The notes beneath the pieces were generated by a model, which was not told the origin of the DNA, ran no database searches, and saw nothing but the letters and a program-made list of their open reading frames with translations. DNA of 64,000 nt from Halorientalis regularis (GTDB lineage: Archaea > Halobacteriota > Halobacteria > Halobacteriales > Haloarculaceae), in assembly GCF_023698535.1 (NCBI RefSeq), contig NZ_JALJCL010000014.1, positions 1-64,000 on the forward strand, in the 5' to 3' direction. The first letter of the stretch is position 1; each line of letters opens with the position of its first letter. This document shows positions 41,212-51,027 of the stretch, one piece after another. The translations under genes were made by a program, and so were the position numbers.

Positions 41212-43194
41212 ATGACCAAATCTGGGGATCCGGGGTGGCTCGAGTCCGAACGGGAGTACACGGACGAGGTGATCGGGGACGATACGATCCCCGAACTGTT
41301 CGCGGCGAGTGTCGAACGCAACGGCGACGGCGAGGCACAGATGTACAAGGGGGGAATCTATCCGCGGTCGCTGACGCCGGCAGTCGTCGACGAACCCGAG
41401 CCGGGGGCGTACACGTCGATCACCTACGAGAAGATGGGGGAACTCGTGCGGTACTTGGCCGCGGGCTTCCGCGAGCTGGGTGTCACGTCGGGGGATCGCG
41501 TCGGGATCATGTCCGACTCCCGGATGGAGTGGGCGCTCACCGATTTCGCCCTCATGTCCGGCGGCGGCGTGGTGACGACGATCTACACGGAGTCCTCGCC
41601 CAAACAGATCAAGTACCTGCTCAACGACCCCGGCGCGACCGGTGTGATCGTGGAGAACGAGCGACTGCTCGACCGACTCGTCAGGGTTCAGGACGACCTG
41701 AGTCTGGACTTCGTGGTCGTCATGGACGAACTCGACCGGTACGATCACGTCGATCAGATCCGCACGCTCGAAGACGTCTACGACATGGGTGTCGAACAGT
41801 ACGACGATGACGAATACAGCGAGTGGCTCGACGACCTGGACAGCCACGACCTGGCGAGTCTCGTCTACACGTCCGGGACGACGGGCAAACCCAAGGGCGT
41901 GAAGCTGACTCACCACAACTTCCGGTCGAACATCAACCAGCTCTGGAAGCGCGTGGGTCCGCGACCCGACAAGGACGACGACATGCCGGTGCTGGACTCG
42001 GACAAACGAACGATCTCGCTCCTCCCGCTGGCCCACGTCTTCGAGCGGACGGTCGGGCACTTCCTGATGTTCGCGGCCGGCGCGACCGTCGGCTACGCCC
42101 AGAGTACCGACACGGTCGACGAGGACCTGAAGAAGATCCAGCCCCACGGGGGCGCGAGCGTGCCGCGGGTGTACGAGCGCATCTTCGCCCAGGCCCGCGA
42201 GCAGGCCAGCGGCTCGGAGGTCAAAGAGCGGGTCTTCGAGTGGGCCGTCGACGTGGCCCGCCAGTACAGTCGCGCCGACGACCCTGGGCTCGGCCTCACG
42301 CTCAAACGCGGCATCTCCGAGCGGCTGGTCTACAGCAAGGTCAAGGAGGAACTCGGCGGGAACATTATCCTGATGGTCAGCGGCGGCGGGAGCCTGAGCG
42401 ACCGCCTCGCCGAGTTGTTCGACGGCATGGGCATCCCCATCTTCGAGGGGTACGGCCTGACCGAGGCCGCGCCGGTGGTCACGGCGAACACGCCCGAGGA
42501 TCACCGGACCGGGACGCTCGGCCGGCCGCTGGTCGATATGGACATCCGGATCGACCCCTCGAAGGTGTCCGACGAGCAGTTCGCGGACGCCGAGGGATAC
42601 GTCGGCGAACTCCTGGTCAAGGGCCCGAACGTCACGGAGGGCTACTGGGAGATGCCCGAGAAGACCGACGACGCCTTCACCGCCGACGGCTGGTTCCAGA
42701 CCGGCGACATCGTCGAGCGCGTCGACGGCGACTACCTGATCTATCACGACCGGCTGAAGAACCTCCTCGTGCTGGACACGGGGAAAAACGTCGCCCCGGA
42801 ACCCATCGAAGACGAGTTCTCGACCTCCTCGCGGGTCGAACAGATCATGGTGCTGGGCGACGACGAGAAGTTCGTCTCCGCCCTGATCGTCCCGAACTTC
42901 GACGCCATCAGGCGGTGGGCCGACAACCGGAACCTCGACCTGCCGGCCGGGCGCAACGCCATCTGTGAGGACACCCGCGTCAAGGAGTGGGTCGTCGAGG
43001 ACGTAAACCTCGTCAACCGGACGCTGGAGAAACACGAGACGATCAAGGAGGTCGAACTCGTCCCCGAGGAGTGGACGCCGGAAAACGACATGCTCACCCC
43101 GTCGCTGAAGAAGAAACGGCGGAACATCCTGGCCGAACACGCCGAGCAAGTCGAGCGGATCTACGGGGACAGAGAAGCCAAGCTAGCGGACTGA
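41212..43194 (+). CDS. AMP-dependent long-chain acyl-CoA synthetase
   Basis: ATG at 41212, 22 bases after a strong TATA-like TTTATATTTC, gives 660 aa. Motifs: LVYTSGTTGKPKGVKLTHHN near 219 (A3), FEGYGLTEAAPVVT near 410 (A5), GWFQTGDIVERVDGDYLIYHDRLKNLLVL near 497 (A7-A8). Length and sequence match long-chain fatty-acid CoA ligases, which activate fatty acids for beta-oxidation. The thiolase next door supports this role. Confidence 0.9.
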   Translation: MTKSGDPGWLESEREYTDEVIGDDTIPELFAASVERNGDGEAQMYKGGIYPRSLTPAVVDEPEPGAYTSITYEKMGELVRYLAAGFRELGVTSGDRVGIMSDSRMEWALTDFALMSGGGVVTTIYTESSPKQIKYLLNDPGATGVIVENERLLDRLVRVQDDLSLDFVVVMDELDRYDHVDQIRTLEDVYDMGVEQYDDDEYSEWLDDLDSHDLASLVYTSGTTGKPKGVKLTHHNFRSNINQLWKRVGPRPDKDDDMPVLDSDKRTISLLPLAHVFERTVGHFLMFAAGATVGYAQSTDTVDEDLKKIQPHGGASVPRVYERIFAQAREQASGSEVKERVFEWAVDVARQYSRADDPGLGLTLKRGISERLVYSKVKEELGGNIILMVSGGGSLSDRLAELFDGMGIPIFEGYGLTEAAPVVTANTPEDHRTGTLGRPLVDMDIRIDPSKVSDEQFADAEGYVGELLVKGPNVTEGYWEMPEKTDDAFTADGWFQTGDIVERVDGDYLIYHDRLKNLLVLDTGKNVAPEPIEDEFSTSSRVEQIMVLGDDEKFVSALIVPNFDAIRRWADNRNLDLPAGRNAICEDTRVKEWVVEDVNLVNRTLEKHETIKEVELVPEEWTPENDMLTPSLKKKRRNILAEHAEQVERIYGDREAKLAD

Positions 43195-43254
43195 TTTCGC
43201 AGCGAGTGGCACGGAACCTCCCGAAAAAAGTGGGCGGAAAACTGGAAGACAGAT

Positions 43255-44409
43255 CTAGGGCAACTCGAACTCGATGGCTGCACCCTGCCCGAAGCCGACA
43301 CACTCGGTCGCGAGGCCGAGTTCTGCGTCGCGCTTGTTCATCTCGTGGATCAGCGTCACGGGCAGGCGGGCACCGGAGGCACCGAGCGGGTGGCCGATGG
43401 CGATCGCGCCGCCGTTGACGTTGTAGATGTCGTCGTCGAAGCCGAGTTCCTGCTGGCAGTAGTAACACTGGGAGGCGAAGGCCTCGTTGAGTTCGACCAG
43501 GTCGTAGTCCTCGGGGTCGCGGCCGGTGCGCTCACACAGGCCCTCGACGGCGGGGATCGGGCCGATACCCATCACGGTGGGGTCGACGCCGGCGACGTTG
43601 TTGCCGCCGACCTCGGCGAGGATGTCCAGGCCCTGGTCCTCGGCGAACTCCTTGCTGGTGATCATCGTGGCGGCCGCACCGTCGGAGATCTGGCTGGAGT
43701 TGCCGGGCGTGACGGTCCCGTCGGCCTTGAACACGGTCGGGAGGCCTTCGAGTTTCTCCTTGGTCGTGCCCGGACGCAGCCCTTCGTCTTTCTCGACGGT
43801 GATCTCGTTGCCCTCGTCGTCGGTCCCTTCGATCGGGACGATCTCGTCGTCGAAGCGGCCCTCCTCGGTGGCCTCGACGGCGCGCTGCTGGGAGCGGGCG
43901 GCGTACTCGTCCTGGGTGTCCCGGGAGATGTCGTACTCCTCGGCGACCTTCTCGGCGGTCATCCCCATCTGGAGATCCATGACGTTGTAGTGGTCGTTCA
44001 GGCGCGGGTGGACGTTGGCCGTGTTCTCACCCATCTCGACGCGGGACATACTCTCGACACCGCCGGCGATGAGCACGTCGCGCTGGCCGGCGCGGACGGC
44101 GTCGGCCGCGGAGATGATCGCCTGGGCCGAGGACGCACACCAGCGGTTGACGGTCGTCGCGGGCACGCTCTCGCCGAGGTCCGACAGCAGCGAGATGACC
44201 CGAGCCATGTTGTTGCCCTGCTCGCCACGCTGCTGGGCACAGCCCCAGATCAGGTCGTCGACGTCCTCGCCTTCGAGGCCGGTCTCGTCGAGCATCTTGT
44301 TGATCAACGGGATCGAGAGATCCTCGCTACGGACGTCCGAGTAGACGCCGTCTTCCTTCCCCTGCGGTGTACGGTACGCTTTGACAACGACTGGCGTGTT
44401 ATCTGCCAT
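43255..44409 (-). CDS. Acetyl-CoA C-acyltransferase (thiolase)
   Basis: The protein is 384 aa. Catalytic residues: [14 protein letters not shown] (nucleophilic Cys near 89), [28 protein letters not shown] (His near 344) and [11 protein letters not shown] (second Cys near 374). It cleaves 3-ketoacyl-CoA in beta-oxidation or condenses acetyl-CoA. A TATA-like GATTTAAC (44434-44441 region, minus strand) lies about 28 bases before the start. It is convergent with the acyl-CoA synthetase. Confidence 0.93.
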   Translation of the reverse strand: MADNTPVVVKAYRTPQGKEDGVYSDVRSEDLSIPLINKMLDETGLEGEDVDDLIWGCAQQRGEQGNNMARVISLLSDLGESVPATTVNRWCASSAQAIISAADAVRAGQRDVLIAGGVESMSRVEMGENTANVHPRLNDHYNVMDLQMGMTAEKVAEEYDISRDTQDEYAARSQQRAVEATEEGRFDDEIVPIEGTDDEGNEITVEKDEGLRPGTTKEKLEGLPTVFKADGTVTPGNSSQISDGAAATMITSKEFAEDQGLDILAEVGGNNVAGVDPTVMGIGPIPAVEGLCERTGRDPEDYDLVELNEAFASQCYYCQQELGFDDDIYNVNGGAIAIGHPLGASGARLPVTLIHEMNKRDAELGLATECVGFGQGAAIEFELP

Positions 44410-44681
44410 GTGTAGCCCATCAGGGTCGTTCGTGTTAAATCCCGTCGAACTCCCACCGCTGGCACTACCAGTTGTCGAGGGTGGACCGCCCTCTCGATTC
44501 CTATGTTAACTACCTCGCATAGATGGTTTACAGTGGAAGTGTTGTCAGGAGCTTCGGTGAACATCACACACGGCAATCGCGGGGATTCGGTGGTGATCGG
44601 ACGGGTATGAGGGGAGTGGGCGGGGTGGTCGCGGCCGGAGTCCGGGGGGCTTATGTCCGTCGCGGTCGAATCTCGGTGGGA

Positions 44682-46049
44682 ATGAGTGACCCGGAGCTGG
44701 ACGTCGTCGAGTTCCTGTTGACAGCGACAGCGTACAACGACGACCGCGAGTTAGAGCCGGACGATCTCCCGCCGACCTACCGGACTGTGTTCTGGAGCGA
44801 CGGCCGCATCGAGCGACCCCTCTCTGCGACCGCGACGACGGCCGCGGACGCGACCGGCGTCGAGCGACCCTGGGACGCCATCTCGGGACTGATGTTCACC
44901 GACCGCGACGACTTCTCGGGCGACATCGAGTTCACCGACGCGGACATGGCCGAGGAGTGGTTTCTCGACCGCGCGGACGAGGATCGGATCCGCGACAACC
45001 CCACGCTGGCCGCCGCGTACGGCGACGAGTTCGGCGTCGACTACGAGCAAGCCCACGAACTGAACCGGCCCGCACGAGCCGACCGGGCCTGGATCGACAG
45101 CCTGCTCGACGAGTACTTCGACGACGAGGAAGAGGAGGAGATGCTCGACCTCGTGGACATCCGCGCCCCCGAAGAAGTCGAGATGACGATGGACGACCTC
45201 GTCCTCACAGAGGACCAGGAAGGCGAGATCCACAAGATCGTCAAGGCCATCGAACACCGGGACTACCTCGCCCAGATCGGGCTGCGCGAGATCGGGAAGC
45301 TGCTGTTCGTCGGCCCGCCGGGCACCGGGAAGACCTCCGTGGCCCGCGCGCTGGCCCGGGAACTCGACCTCCCGTTCGTCGAGGTGAAGCTGTCGATGAT
45401 CACCAGCCAGTACCTCGGCGAGACGGCCAAGAACGTCGAGAAATCCTTCGAGGTCGCGCGGCGACTCTCCCCGTGTATCTTCTTCATGGACGAGTTCGAC
45501 TTCGTGGCCAAGACGCGCTCGTCGGACGAACACGCCGCGATCAAACGCGCCGTCAACACCCTCCTCAAGAGCATCGACGACATCAGTCTCATCGACGACG
45601 ACGTGTTGCTGATCGGGGCGACCAACCATCCCGACCAGCTCGACGCCGCGGCCTGGCGGCGCTTCGACGAGATCGTCAACTTCCCCAAGCCCGACCGCAC
45701 CATGCGCTCGGACATCCTCCGGGTCGTCACCCGCGAGATGGAGATCGACGACTTCGACCCCGAGACGCTCGCGGAGATGACCGAGGGGCTGACCGGCAGT
45801 GACCTCCGGCTGGTCCTCCGTGAAGCAGTGCTGAGCGCCCTGACCGAGGAACGGACGACGCTCACCCAGCAGGATCTGGAAGACGCCGTCGCCGACTTCG
45901 AGGAGCGGGACAACCTGAAGAACCTCGACATGATCGACGGCGACGCCGACGCGCTGGTGGCCGGCGGTGGCATCTCCGGGTCCGACGAGGAAGAGACCGC
46001 CGCCGACGGGCACGGCCACGACCACGATCACGATCACGCGGACGACTAG
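44682..46049 (+). CDS. AAA+ ATPase with histidine-rich tail
   Basis: ATG at 44682 follows a TATA-like GCTTATG; upstream in-frame starts cross that promoter. The 455-aa protein has a haloarchaeal N-terminal region (1-165), an AAA module with GPPGTGKTSVARAL (Walker A near 211), CIFFMDEFDFVAK (Walker B near 265), LIGATNHPDQLDAAAWRRFDE (sensor 1 and arginine finger region), and LTGSDLRLVLREAV (sensor 2). It ends in GHGHDHDHDHADD, which could bind nickel or zinc. Such ATPases are thought to remodel proteins; substrate unknown. Confidence 0.85.
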   Translation: MSDPELDVVEFLLTATAYNDDRELEPDDLPPTYRTVFWSDGRIERPLSATATTAADATGVERPWDAISGLMFTDRDDFSGDIEFTDADMAEEWFLDRADEDRIRDNPTLAAAYGDEFGVDYEQAHELNRPARADRAWIDSLLDEYFDDEEEEEMLDLVDIRAPEEVEMTMDDLVLTEDQEGEIHKIVKAIEHRDYLAQIGLREIGKLLFVGPPGTGKTSVARALARELDLPFVEVKLSMITSQYLGETAKNVEKSFEVARRLSPCIFFMDEFDFVAKTRSSDEHAAIKRAVNTLLKSIDDISLIDDDVLLIGATNHPDQLDAAAWRRFDEIVNFPKPDRTMRSDILRVVTREMEIDDFDPETLAEMTEGLTGSDLRLVLREAVLSALTEERTTLTQQDLEDAVADFEERDNLKNLDMIDGDADALVAGGGISGSDEEETAADGHGHDHDHDHADD

Positions 46050-46109
46050 ACGGCCGCCCGTGGTGGCGACCGCGAGGTTTAGGGCCCCAGAACTCTTTTC
46101 GCTGGGCGA

Positions 46110-46934
46110 ATGGAGGTCACGCTGCTCGGCACCGGCGACACGACCGGTACACCGACGCCCGGGTGTTCCTGTGACACCTGCGAGCGAGCGCGCGAGCGCG
46201 GCGTCGAGCGCACCCGGTACTCGGTCCACGTCCGCAACGAGCGGACCGACGAGGCGCTGCTGGTCGACGCCAGCCCGGACTTTCGCCACCAGTTCCTCGA
46301 ACGCGACGTGGACCTGCCCGATGCCGCCGTGATCAGTCACATCCACTTCGACCATCTGGACGGACTGGGCAACGCCTACCGCCTGTTCGGTGATCTGCCG
46401 GTGTACGCCGCCGACGAGACCGATCCCGAGACCGGTGAGAGCGTCGCCGGCACAGTTCGAAGCGACTACGACTACCTCGACGCCGTGACGGTCTCGGCCG
46501 AGTCGCCGTTCGAGCCCTTCGAGACCTGCGGATTCGAGGTGACGCTGGTCCCGGTCGATCATCCGCCGCTGGTCTGCTACGGGCTCGCCATCGAGGACCC
46601 GGAGACGGGCGCGAAACTCTCGCTGTCGGGCGACACCAGCTACGGGATTCCCGACGAGTCCCGCGAGGCGCTGGCTGACCCCGATCTGTTGCTGGCCGAT
46701 GGCATCGTCCCGGCCCACCTCTGTGAACACCACCCATACGGCGGGAAACACGAAGACGAGGACGGCGTGCCACGGACGTTCGGGACCAAGCACATGACAA
46801 TCGAGGGCGCGCGCTCGCTCGGCGCGGAGCTGGACGCCGACGAGACACGGATCGTCCACCTCTCACACTTCATCCCGGCCGACGAGGCCTTCGACGAAGA
46901 CCTGGCCGTCGACGGCGAGCGGTACGAACTCTGA
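46110..46934 (+). CDS. MBL-fold metallo-hydrolase (PhnP-like)
   Basis: The protein is 274 aa. GTGDTTGTPTPGCSCDTCERA (residues 7-27) is the PhnP-like cysteine cluster, and SHIHFDHLDG near 71 gives the HxHxDH dimetal motif. LSLSGDTSYG and VHLSHFIP supply further ligands. PhnP-type enzymes are phosphodiesterases; substrate here is unknown. A small membrane-protein gene follows. Confidence 0.85.
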   Translation: MEVTLLGTGDTTGTPTPGCSCDTCERARERGVERTRYSVHVRNERTDEALLVDASPDFRHQFLERDVDLPDAAVISHIHFDHLDGLGNAYRLFGDLPVYAADETDPETGESVAGTVRSDYDYLDAVTVSAESPFEPFETCGFEVTLVPVDHPPLVCYGLAIEDPETGAKLSLSGDTSYGIPDESREALADPDLLLADGIVPAHLCEHHPYGGKHEDEDGVPRTFGTKHMTIEGARSLGAELDADETRIVHLSHFIPADEAFDEDLAVDGERYEL

Positions 46935-46977
46935 AATCGAGCGGACCGTTTTGTCGTCCGAGCCGCTGGAACGGACG

Positions 46978-47181
46978 ATGACCGACGCCGAGCAGTTCCC
47001 GACCGACCACCCGCTGGTCGCGACCGGACTCGTCGCGGCAGTGGGCGCAGTGGGCTATGCCGTCCCGACCGCGCTGTTCGGGCGATCCGTCGAGCCAGTG
47101 CCAGTCCTCGCGTTCGTCGTCGCCTTCACCGCGTGCTACATGGGCGCGGTCGTCGTCTCCCGGCGGCTTGGAATCACGTGA
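46978..47181 (+). CDS. Small membrane protein (67 aa)
   Basis: ATG at 46978 (MTDAEQFPTDHPLVATGLVAAVGAVGYAVPTAL) encodes two membrane helices, residues 14-34 and 41-59, with a short basic end (SRRLGIT). It begins 43 bases after the MBL gene. Unknown function. Its end overlaps the convergent DUF5787 gene by 8 bases. Confidence 0.55.
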   Translation: MTDAEQFPTDHPLVATGLVAAVGAVGYAVPTALFGRSVEPVPVLAFVVAFTACYMGAVVVSRRLGIT

Positions 47182-48142
47182 ACCGGTCCAGCCCGGACTG
47201 GCGGCGCTGTCGTCCCTCGGGCTCGGGGTCCCAGGGCTGGCCGGCGGCGCGTTCGGCGGCCGCATCCACGTCGGGCGGGTCCGCCGAATCGTACCCGTCA
47301 CAGTCGGGGCCACACTCCCGTGCGGGGTCGACGATCCGGCCCTTCCAGGCGCAGTACGGGAGGCCGCCCCGCTCGAACCGCTCGCGGGCCTCGACTTCCG
47401 CGCAGTCGGGGAAGTCGTAGGTCCGCCAGCCCTTGCCGTAGGCGCGTTCGGCCACGCGGCGGCGCTGGCGGCGTTTCTCGGCGGCGGTGACGACCGCCAC
47501 GTCCGTCCGGGCCGTCCGCCGCTCCAGCACGTCGATTCCCGTTTCGTCGGTGTCCAGCGGCGTCGGCTCCCGGATCACCTCGCGCTCGCCACTGTCGGGG
47601 AAGAAGCGCCAGACGCCCACCACCTCGGGGATGCGATTGAGGTGTGCGCCGGTGACGTGGGATTCGGTCGCCAGGATCACCTCGTCCAGCAGGCCGAGGC
47701 TTACGTCTTTGCGGAGTTGGGTTTCGAGATCCCCGGGCCGCCCGAGATCGGGCTTGTTCTCGATGCCCACGAGAGAATCGAACCAGTCGTCGGGGTAGCG
47801 GGCGGTCTGGCGGACGTACGTGCGGCCGTTGCGGCGTTCGCGCCCGAAGAATCCCAACTCGACCGCGCGGTCGACGACGGCCTCGGCGCGCTCGGGACGG
47901 ATGTCGAACGCGTCCTTCCAGTACCGGGCCGTCCCTGGACCGACATCGCTCTCGATGGCCGGTGCGGGAATGTGCTCGGGCGTGATGGCCGCCCGGTCGT
48001 CGAATCCAGGACCGGGCTCGACGACCACGAGGTCCATCACCCGGTTGCCGTGGCAGGCGGTCCCGAGTTGCCGGGCGATGACGGCCTCGCGGTCGCTCTC
48101 CAGACGGGCCGACAGGGCGACCTCGAACGCGAACTCGGACAC
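47174..48142 (-). CDS. DUF5787 family protein
   Basis: The protein is 322 aa. It resembles haloarchaeal DUF5787: EFAFEVALSARLESDREAVIARQLGTACHGNRVMDLVVVEPGPGFDDR at the N-terminus, WFDSLVGIENKPDLGRPGDLETQLRKDVSL near 125, and a C-terminal cysteine set (YCAWKGRIVDPARECGPDCDGYDS). The acidic E...K pattern and N-terminal layout resemble PD-(D/E)xK nucleases (IENKPDL), but this is an inference. No partner is evident. Confidence 0.65.
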   Translation of the reverse strand: MSEFAFEVALSARLESDREAVIARQLGTACHGNRVMDLVVVEPGPGFDDRAAITPEHIPAPAIESDVGPGTARYWKDAFDIRPERAEAVVDRAVELGFFGRERRNGRTYVRQTARYPDDWFDSLVGIENKPDLGRPGDLETQLRKDVSLGLLDEVILATESHVTGAHLNRIPEVVGVWRFFPDSGEREVIREPTPLDTDETGIDVLERRTARTDVAVVTAAEKRRQRRRVAERAYGKGWRTYDFPDCAEVEARERFERGGLPYCAWKGRIVDPARECGPDCDGYDSADPPDVDAAAERAAGQPWDPEPEGRQRRQSGLDRFT

Positions 48143-48202
48143 ACCGGGTGCAGGGGCCCGGCGAGCAAAAGCGTCGCGCTCGGGCGTCGTCCGGTCGGGC
48201 GG

Positions 48203-48559
48203 TCACTCCGGTCGGGCGGGCCGCTCGGGGCTCGTGGCGTGATGGAGGGGGTCGGCCGCCTCGCGAGCGCCGGCGTCGTCCAGCACGTCGGACAGGACTT
48301 CCCAGTGTCGACGGTCGATCTCCCGGTCGGGGTTCGGGAACGCCGCCTGCGCGGCCTCGATGTCTTGGGCCTCGACGTAGTAGACGAGGAAGGTGCCGTC
48401 GTCGGTCTCCCGGAGGAAGGCAGTCTCGGTGTAGACGTTCCGTTCCCGGAGCGACTCGGCGACCTCGGCCTCGCGGTCGCGGCGGTCATCGATCCACTCC
48501 CGGAGCGTGGACACTTTCTCGGGTTCGACGCGCTGGCTGGTCAGTGCGACCTCGACCAT
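48203..48559 (-). CDS. DUF6176 family protein (118 aa)
   Basis: A small alpha/beta protein: VEVALTSQRVEPEKVSTLREWIDDRRDREAEVAESLRERNVYTETAFLRETDDGTFLVYYVEAQDIEAAQAAF. The ferredoxin-like dimeric barrel pattern fits DUF6176. A variable tail (HHATSPERPARPE) ends it. Function unknown. Confidence 0.65.
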   Translation of the reverse strand: MVEVALTSQRVEPEKVSTLREWIDDRRDREAEVAESLRERNVYTETAFLRETDDGTFLVYYVEAQDIEAAQAAFPNPDREIDRRHWEVLSDVLDDAGAREAADPLHHATSPERPARPE

Positions 48560-48598
48560 ACACGACGGTTCGGCGCGGGACCGAAAAAGCCCGGGCCC

Positions 48599-49282
48599 TC
48601 ACGCGTCCAGCGCGTCCGCGAGGCCGTGGAAGTCCGCGACGGTGAGGTCGGGCTCGCCGCCGAAGGCCACCCAGGGGTCGTCCTTCCGGTCGACCCAGAC
48701 ACCCTGCATCCCGGCGTGGCTGGCTCCCTGCACGTCGAACCAGCCCGCGGTGGCGTGGGCGATCTCGTCGATGGGCGTCCCGGTCCGGGCGGCGGCGTGG
48801 CGGTAGAGGGTCGAATCGGGTTTGAACCGCTCGACCTCGTCGGCGCTGACGGTGTCTTCGAGCAGGTCGTCGACGCCGGCGTGGGCGACCATCGAGTCGA
48901 GCATCTCGGGGTTGCCGTTCGAGACGATGTAGAGATCGTAGCCGGCGTCGGCGAGCCGTTCCATGCCGTCGCGCACGTCCGCGAACACGTCGAGTTCGTG
49001 GTAGACGGCGAGGATGTCGTCGCGCTCGTCGGCGGTGTAGTCGACGCCGAACACGTCCAGCGCGTGGGTGAGGGCGTCGCGGTTCATTTCGTAGAACGGC
49101 TGGTAGGCGTCGACGTGGTTGGCGACCATGGTGTACATCAGCGAGTGGGCGCGCCAGAGGTTCGAGACGGGTTCGGGTTCGGGAACGACATCGGCCAGCG
49201 CGCGTTCGGCGGCCTCGACGTCGACGACGGTGCTGTAAGAGTCGAACGTGACGGTCGTGACGCGGTCGGGATCGAAAGGCAT
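48599..49282 (-). CDS. Haloacid dehalogenase type II-like HAD hydrolase
   Basis: ATG at 49282 gives 227 aa. HAD motifs: VTFDSYSTVVD (motif I, Asp near 11), YIVSNGNPEML (motif II), ERFKPDSTLYRHA (motif III Lys) and HATAGWFDVQGASHAGMQGVWVDR (motif IV area). It resembles L-2-haloacid dehalogenases, but in haloarchaea the substrate may be a phosphorylated metabolite. The promoter region is shared with the divergent aIF2-gamma gene. Confidence 0.8.
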   Translation of the reverse strand: MPFDPDRVTTVTFDSYSTVVDVEAAERALADVVPEPEPVSNLWRAHSLMYTMVANHVDAYQPFYEMNRDALTHALDVFGVDYTADERDDILAVYHELDVFADVRDGMERLADAGYDLYIVSNGNPEMLDSMVAHAGVDDLLEDTVSADEVERFKPDSTLYRHAAARTGTPIDEIAHATAGWFDVQGASHAGMQGVWVDRKDDPWVAFGGEPDLTVADFHGLADALDA

Positions 49283-49422
49283 GGCCGACGAGTGGGCCAG
49301 CAAGTGGATAATCTCTGGGGCCGATGCGGGGTCGGCGGGCCGGGGCGATCCCGCCGTCGGCAGGCGAGAACAGCAACTTTATCAGGTGCAGGCGGCGAAA
49401 GAACGGTAAGATTACTCTCGAA

Positions 49423-50652
49423 ATGACAGACGAACACCGACAACCGGAGGTGAACATCGGGCTCGTTGGCCACGTCGACCACGGCAAGACGACGCTGGTC
49501 GAGGCGCTGAGTGGGGAGTGGACCGACCAGCACTCCGAGGAGATGAAACGCGGCATCTCCATCCGCCTCGGGTACGCCGACGCAACCTTTCGGCAGTGCC
49601 CCGGCGCAGACGAACCCGAGAAGTACACCGTCGACGAGGAGTGTCCGGACGGCTCGAAAAGCGAGCCCCTGCGGACCGTCTCGTTCGTCGACGCACCCGG
49701 TCACGAGACGCTGATGGCGACGATGCTCTCGGGGGCCTCGATCATGGACGGCGCGGTGCTGGTCGTCAGCGCCTCCGAGCCCGTCCCGCAGGCCCAGACC
49801 GAAGAGCACCTGATGGCGCTGGACATCATCGGCATCGACAACATCGTCATCGCTCAGAACAAGGTCGACCTCGTCGACCGCGAGACGGCGGCCGACAACT
49901 ACGAACAGATCACGGAGTTCGTCTCGGGCACGGTCGCAGAGGGCGCACCCATCGTCCCCGTCTCGGCCCAGCAGGGCGTCAACATGGACGTGCTGATCCA
50001 GGCTATCGAGGCGGAGATCCCGACGCCCGAGCGCGACCCCAGCGAGGACGCTCAGATGCTCGTCGCGCGCAGTTTCGACATCAACCGTCCGGGGACGACC
50101 TGGGACTCGCTGCTGGGCGGCGTCCTGGGTGGCAGTCTCGTCCAGGGTCGGCTCCGCGAGGGCGAGGACATCGAACTCCGACCCGGCCGGGAAGTCGAGG
50201 AGGGCGGCCAGACCGAGTGGCGGCCCGTCGAGACCACCGTCAGGTCGCTCCAGGCCGGCGGCGAAGACGTCCAAGAGGCGACACCCGGCGGCCTGCTCGG
50301 TGTCGGGACTGGCCTCGATCCGTCGCTGACGAAGGGCGACGCGCTCGCGGGGCAGGTCGCCGGCCCGCCGGGGACGCTCCCGCCGACCTTCGAGCAGTTC
50401 GAGATGGACGTCGACCTGCTGGAACGGATCGTCGGCGAGACCGACGAGGTCGAGGAGATCTCGACGGGCGAGCCGCTGATGCTCACCGTCGGGACGGCCA
50501 CGACCGTCGGCTCGGTCACCAGCGCCCGCGGGGGCGAGTGTGAGATCGCGCTGAAACGGCCGGTGTGTGCCGAGCCGGGCGCGAAGATCGCCATCAACCG
50601 CCGGGTCGGCGCGCGGTGGCGGCTGATCGGCGTCGGGACGCTTCGGGAATGA
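49423..50652 (+). CDS. eif2g: Translation initiation factor aIF2 subunit gamma
   Basis: ATG at 49423 gives 409 aa. GTPase motifs: [17 protein letters not shown] (P-loop, residues 12-28), [12 protein letters not shown] (switch 1), [14 protein letters not shown] (switch 2), IAQNKVDLV (NKxD). A zinc-knuckle region has lost most cysteines ([19 protein letters not shown] keeps two). The factor delivers initiator tRNA to the small ribosomal subunit. First gene of the conserved archaeal cluster that runs through S27ae. Confidence 0.95.
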   Translation: MTDEHRQPEVNIGLVGHVDHGKTTLVEALSGEWTDQHSEEMKRGISIRLGYADATFRQCPGADEPEKYTVDEECPDGSKSEPLRTVSFVDAPGHETLMATMLSGASIMDGAVLVVSASEPVPQAQTEEHLMALDIIGIDNIVIAQNKVDLVDRETAADNYEQITEFVSGTVAEGAPIVPVSAQQGVNMDVLIQAIEAEIPTPERDPSEDAQMLVARSFDINRPGTTWDSLLGGVLGGSLVQGRLREGEDIELRPGREVEEGGQTEWRPVETTVRSLQAGGEDVQEATPGGLLGVGTGLDPSLTKGDALAGQVAGPPGTLPPTFEQFEMDVDLLERIVGETDEVEEISTGEPLMLTVGTATTVGSVTSARGGECEIALKRPVCAEPGAKIAINRRVGARWRLIGVGTLRE

Positions 50653-51026
50653 CGGTGTGTCTGGACACGAGCGCGCTGATGATGCCGGTCGAATGCGACG
50701 TGCGGCTGTTCGAGGAACTCGACCGCGTGCTGGGCGACCACGACCTGGCCGTGCCGCGAGCCGTGGTCACCGAACTGGATTCGCTGGCCGACGGCGGCGG
50801 CGAGGAAGGGACGGCCGCCAGCGTCGGCCGGGATCTGACCGACCGCGCTCGCGTCCTCGACCACGAGGAATCGTACGCCGACGACGCGATCGTCGAACTC
50901 GCCGCCGCCGGCGAGTGCGATTGTGTCGTCACGAACGACCGCCCCCTGCGAGACCGCGTACTGGACCGTGGCGTTCCAGTAATTGGTTTAAGGGGCCAGA
51001 ACAAACTCGCCATTACTCAACCATAA
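50649..51026 (+). CDS. PIN-domain protein (Fcf1/Nob1-like)
   Basis: ATG at 50649 overlaps the aIF2-gamma stop (ATGA). The 125-aa PIN domain has [14 protein letters not shown] (first Asp), VVTELDSLA (Glu), [13 protein letters not shown] and [12 protein letters not shown] (acidic cluster). Archaeal Fcf1-like PIN proteins in this cluster are thought to process rRNA. The syntenic location beside aIF2-gamma supports a ribosome-related role over a VapC toxin. Confidence 0.85.
   Translation: MTVCLDTSALMMPVECDVRLFEELDRVLGDHDLAVPRAVVTELDSLADGGGEEGTAASVGRDLTDRARVLDHEESYADDAIVELAAAGECDCVVTNDRPLRDRVLDRGVPVIGLRGQNKLAITQP
50986..50993 (+). promoter_or_regulatory. Internal TATA box before rpoE1
   Basis: GTTTAAGG lies within the end of the PIN gene, 35-42 bases before the rpoE1 ATG, so rpoE1 and the genes after it may have their own transcript. 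Confidence 0.45.
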
Positions 51027-51027
51027 C

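Noticed and set aside
40937-41215. 92-codon plus-strand frame before the acyl-CoA synthetase
   Set aside because: Crosses the TATA box of the next gene and has Arg/Pro/Ser-rich shadow composition.
41182-43149. 655-codon minus-strand frame opposite the acyl-CoA synthetase
   Set aside because: Shadow of a well-supported gene with all ANL motifs. The same reasoning removes the long frames opposite dabA (24,882-27,362), hyuA (21,286-23,631), hyuB (19,310-21,193) and the AAA+ gene (44,751-46,859).
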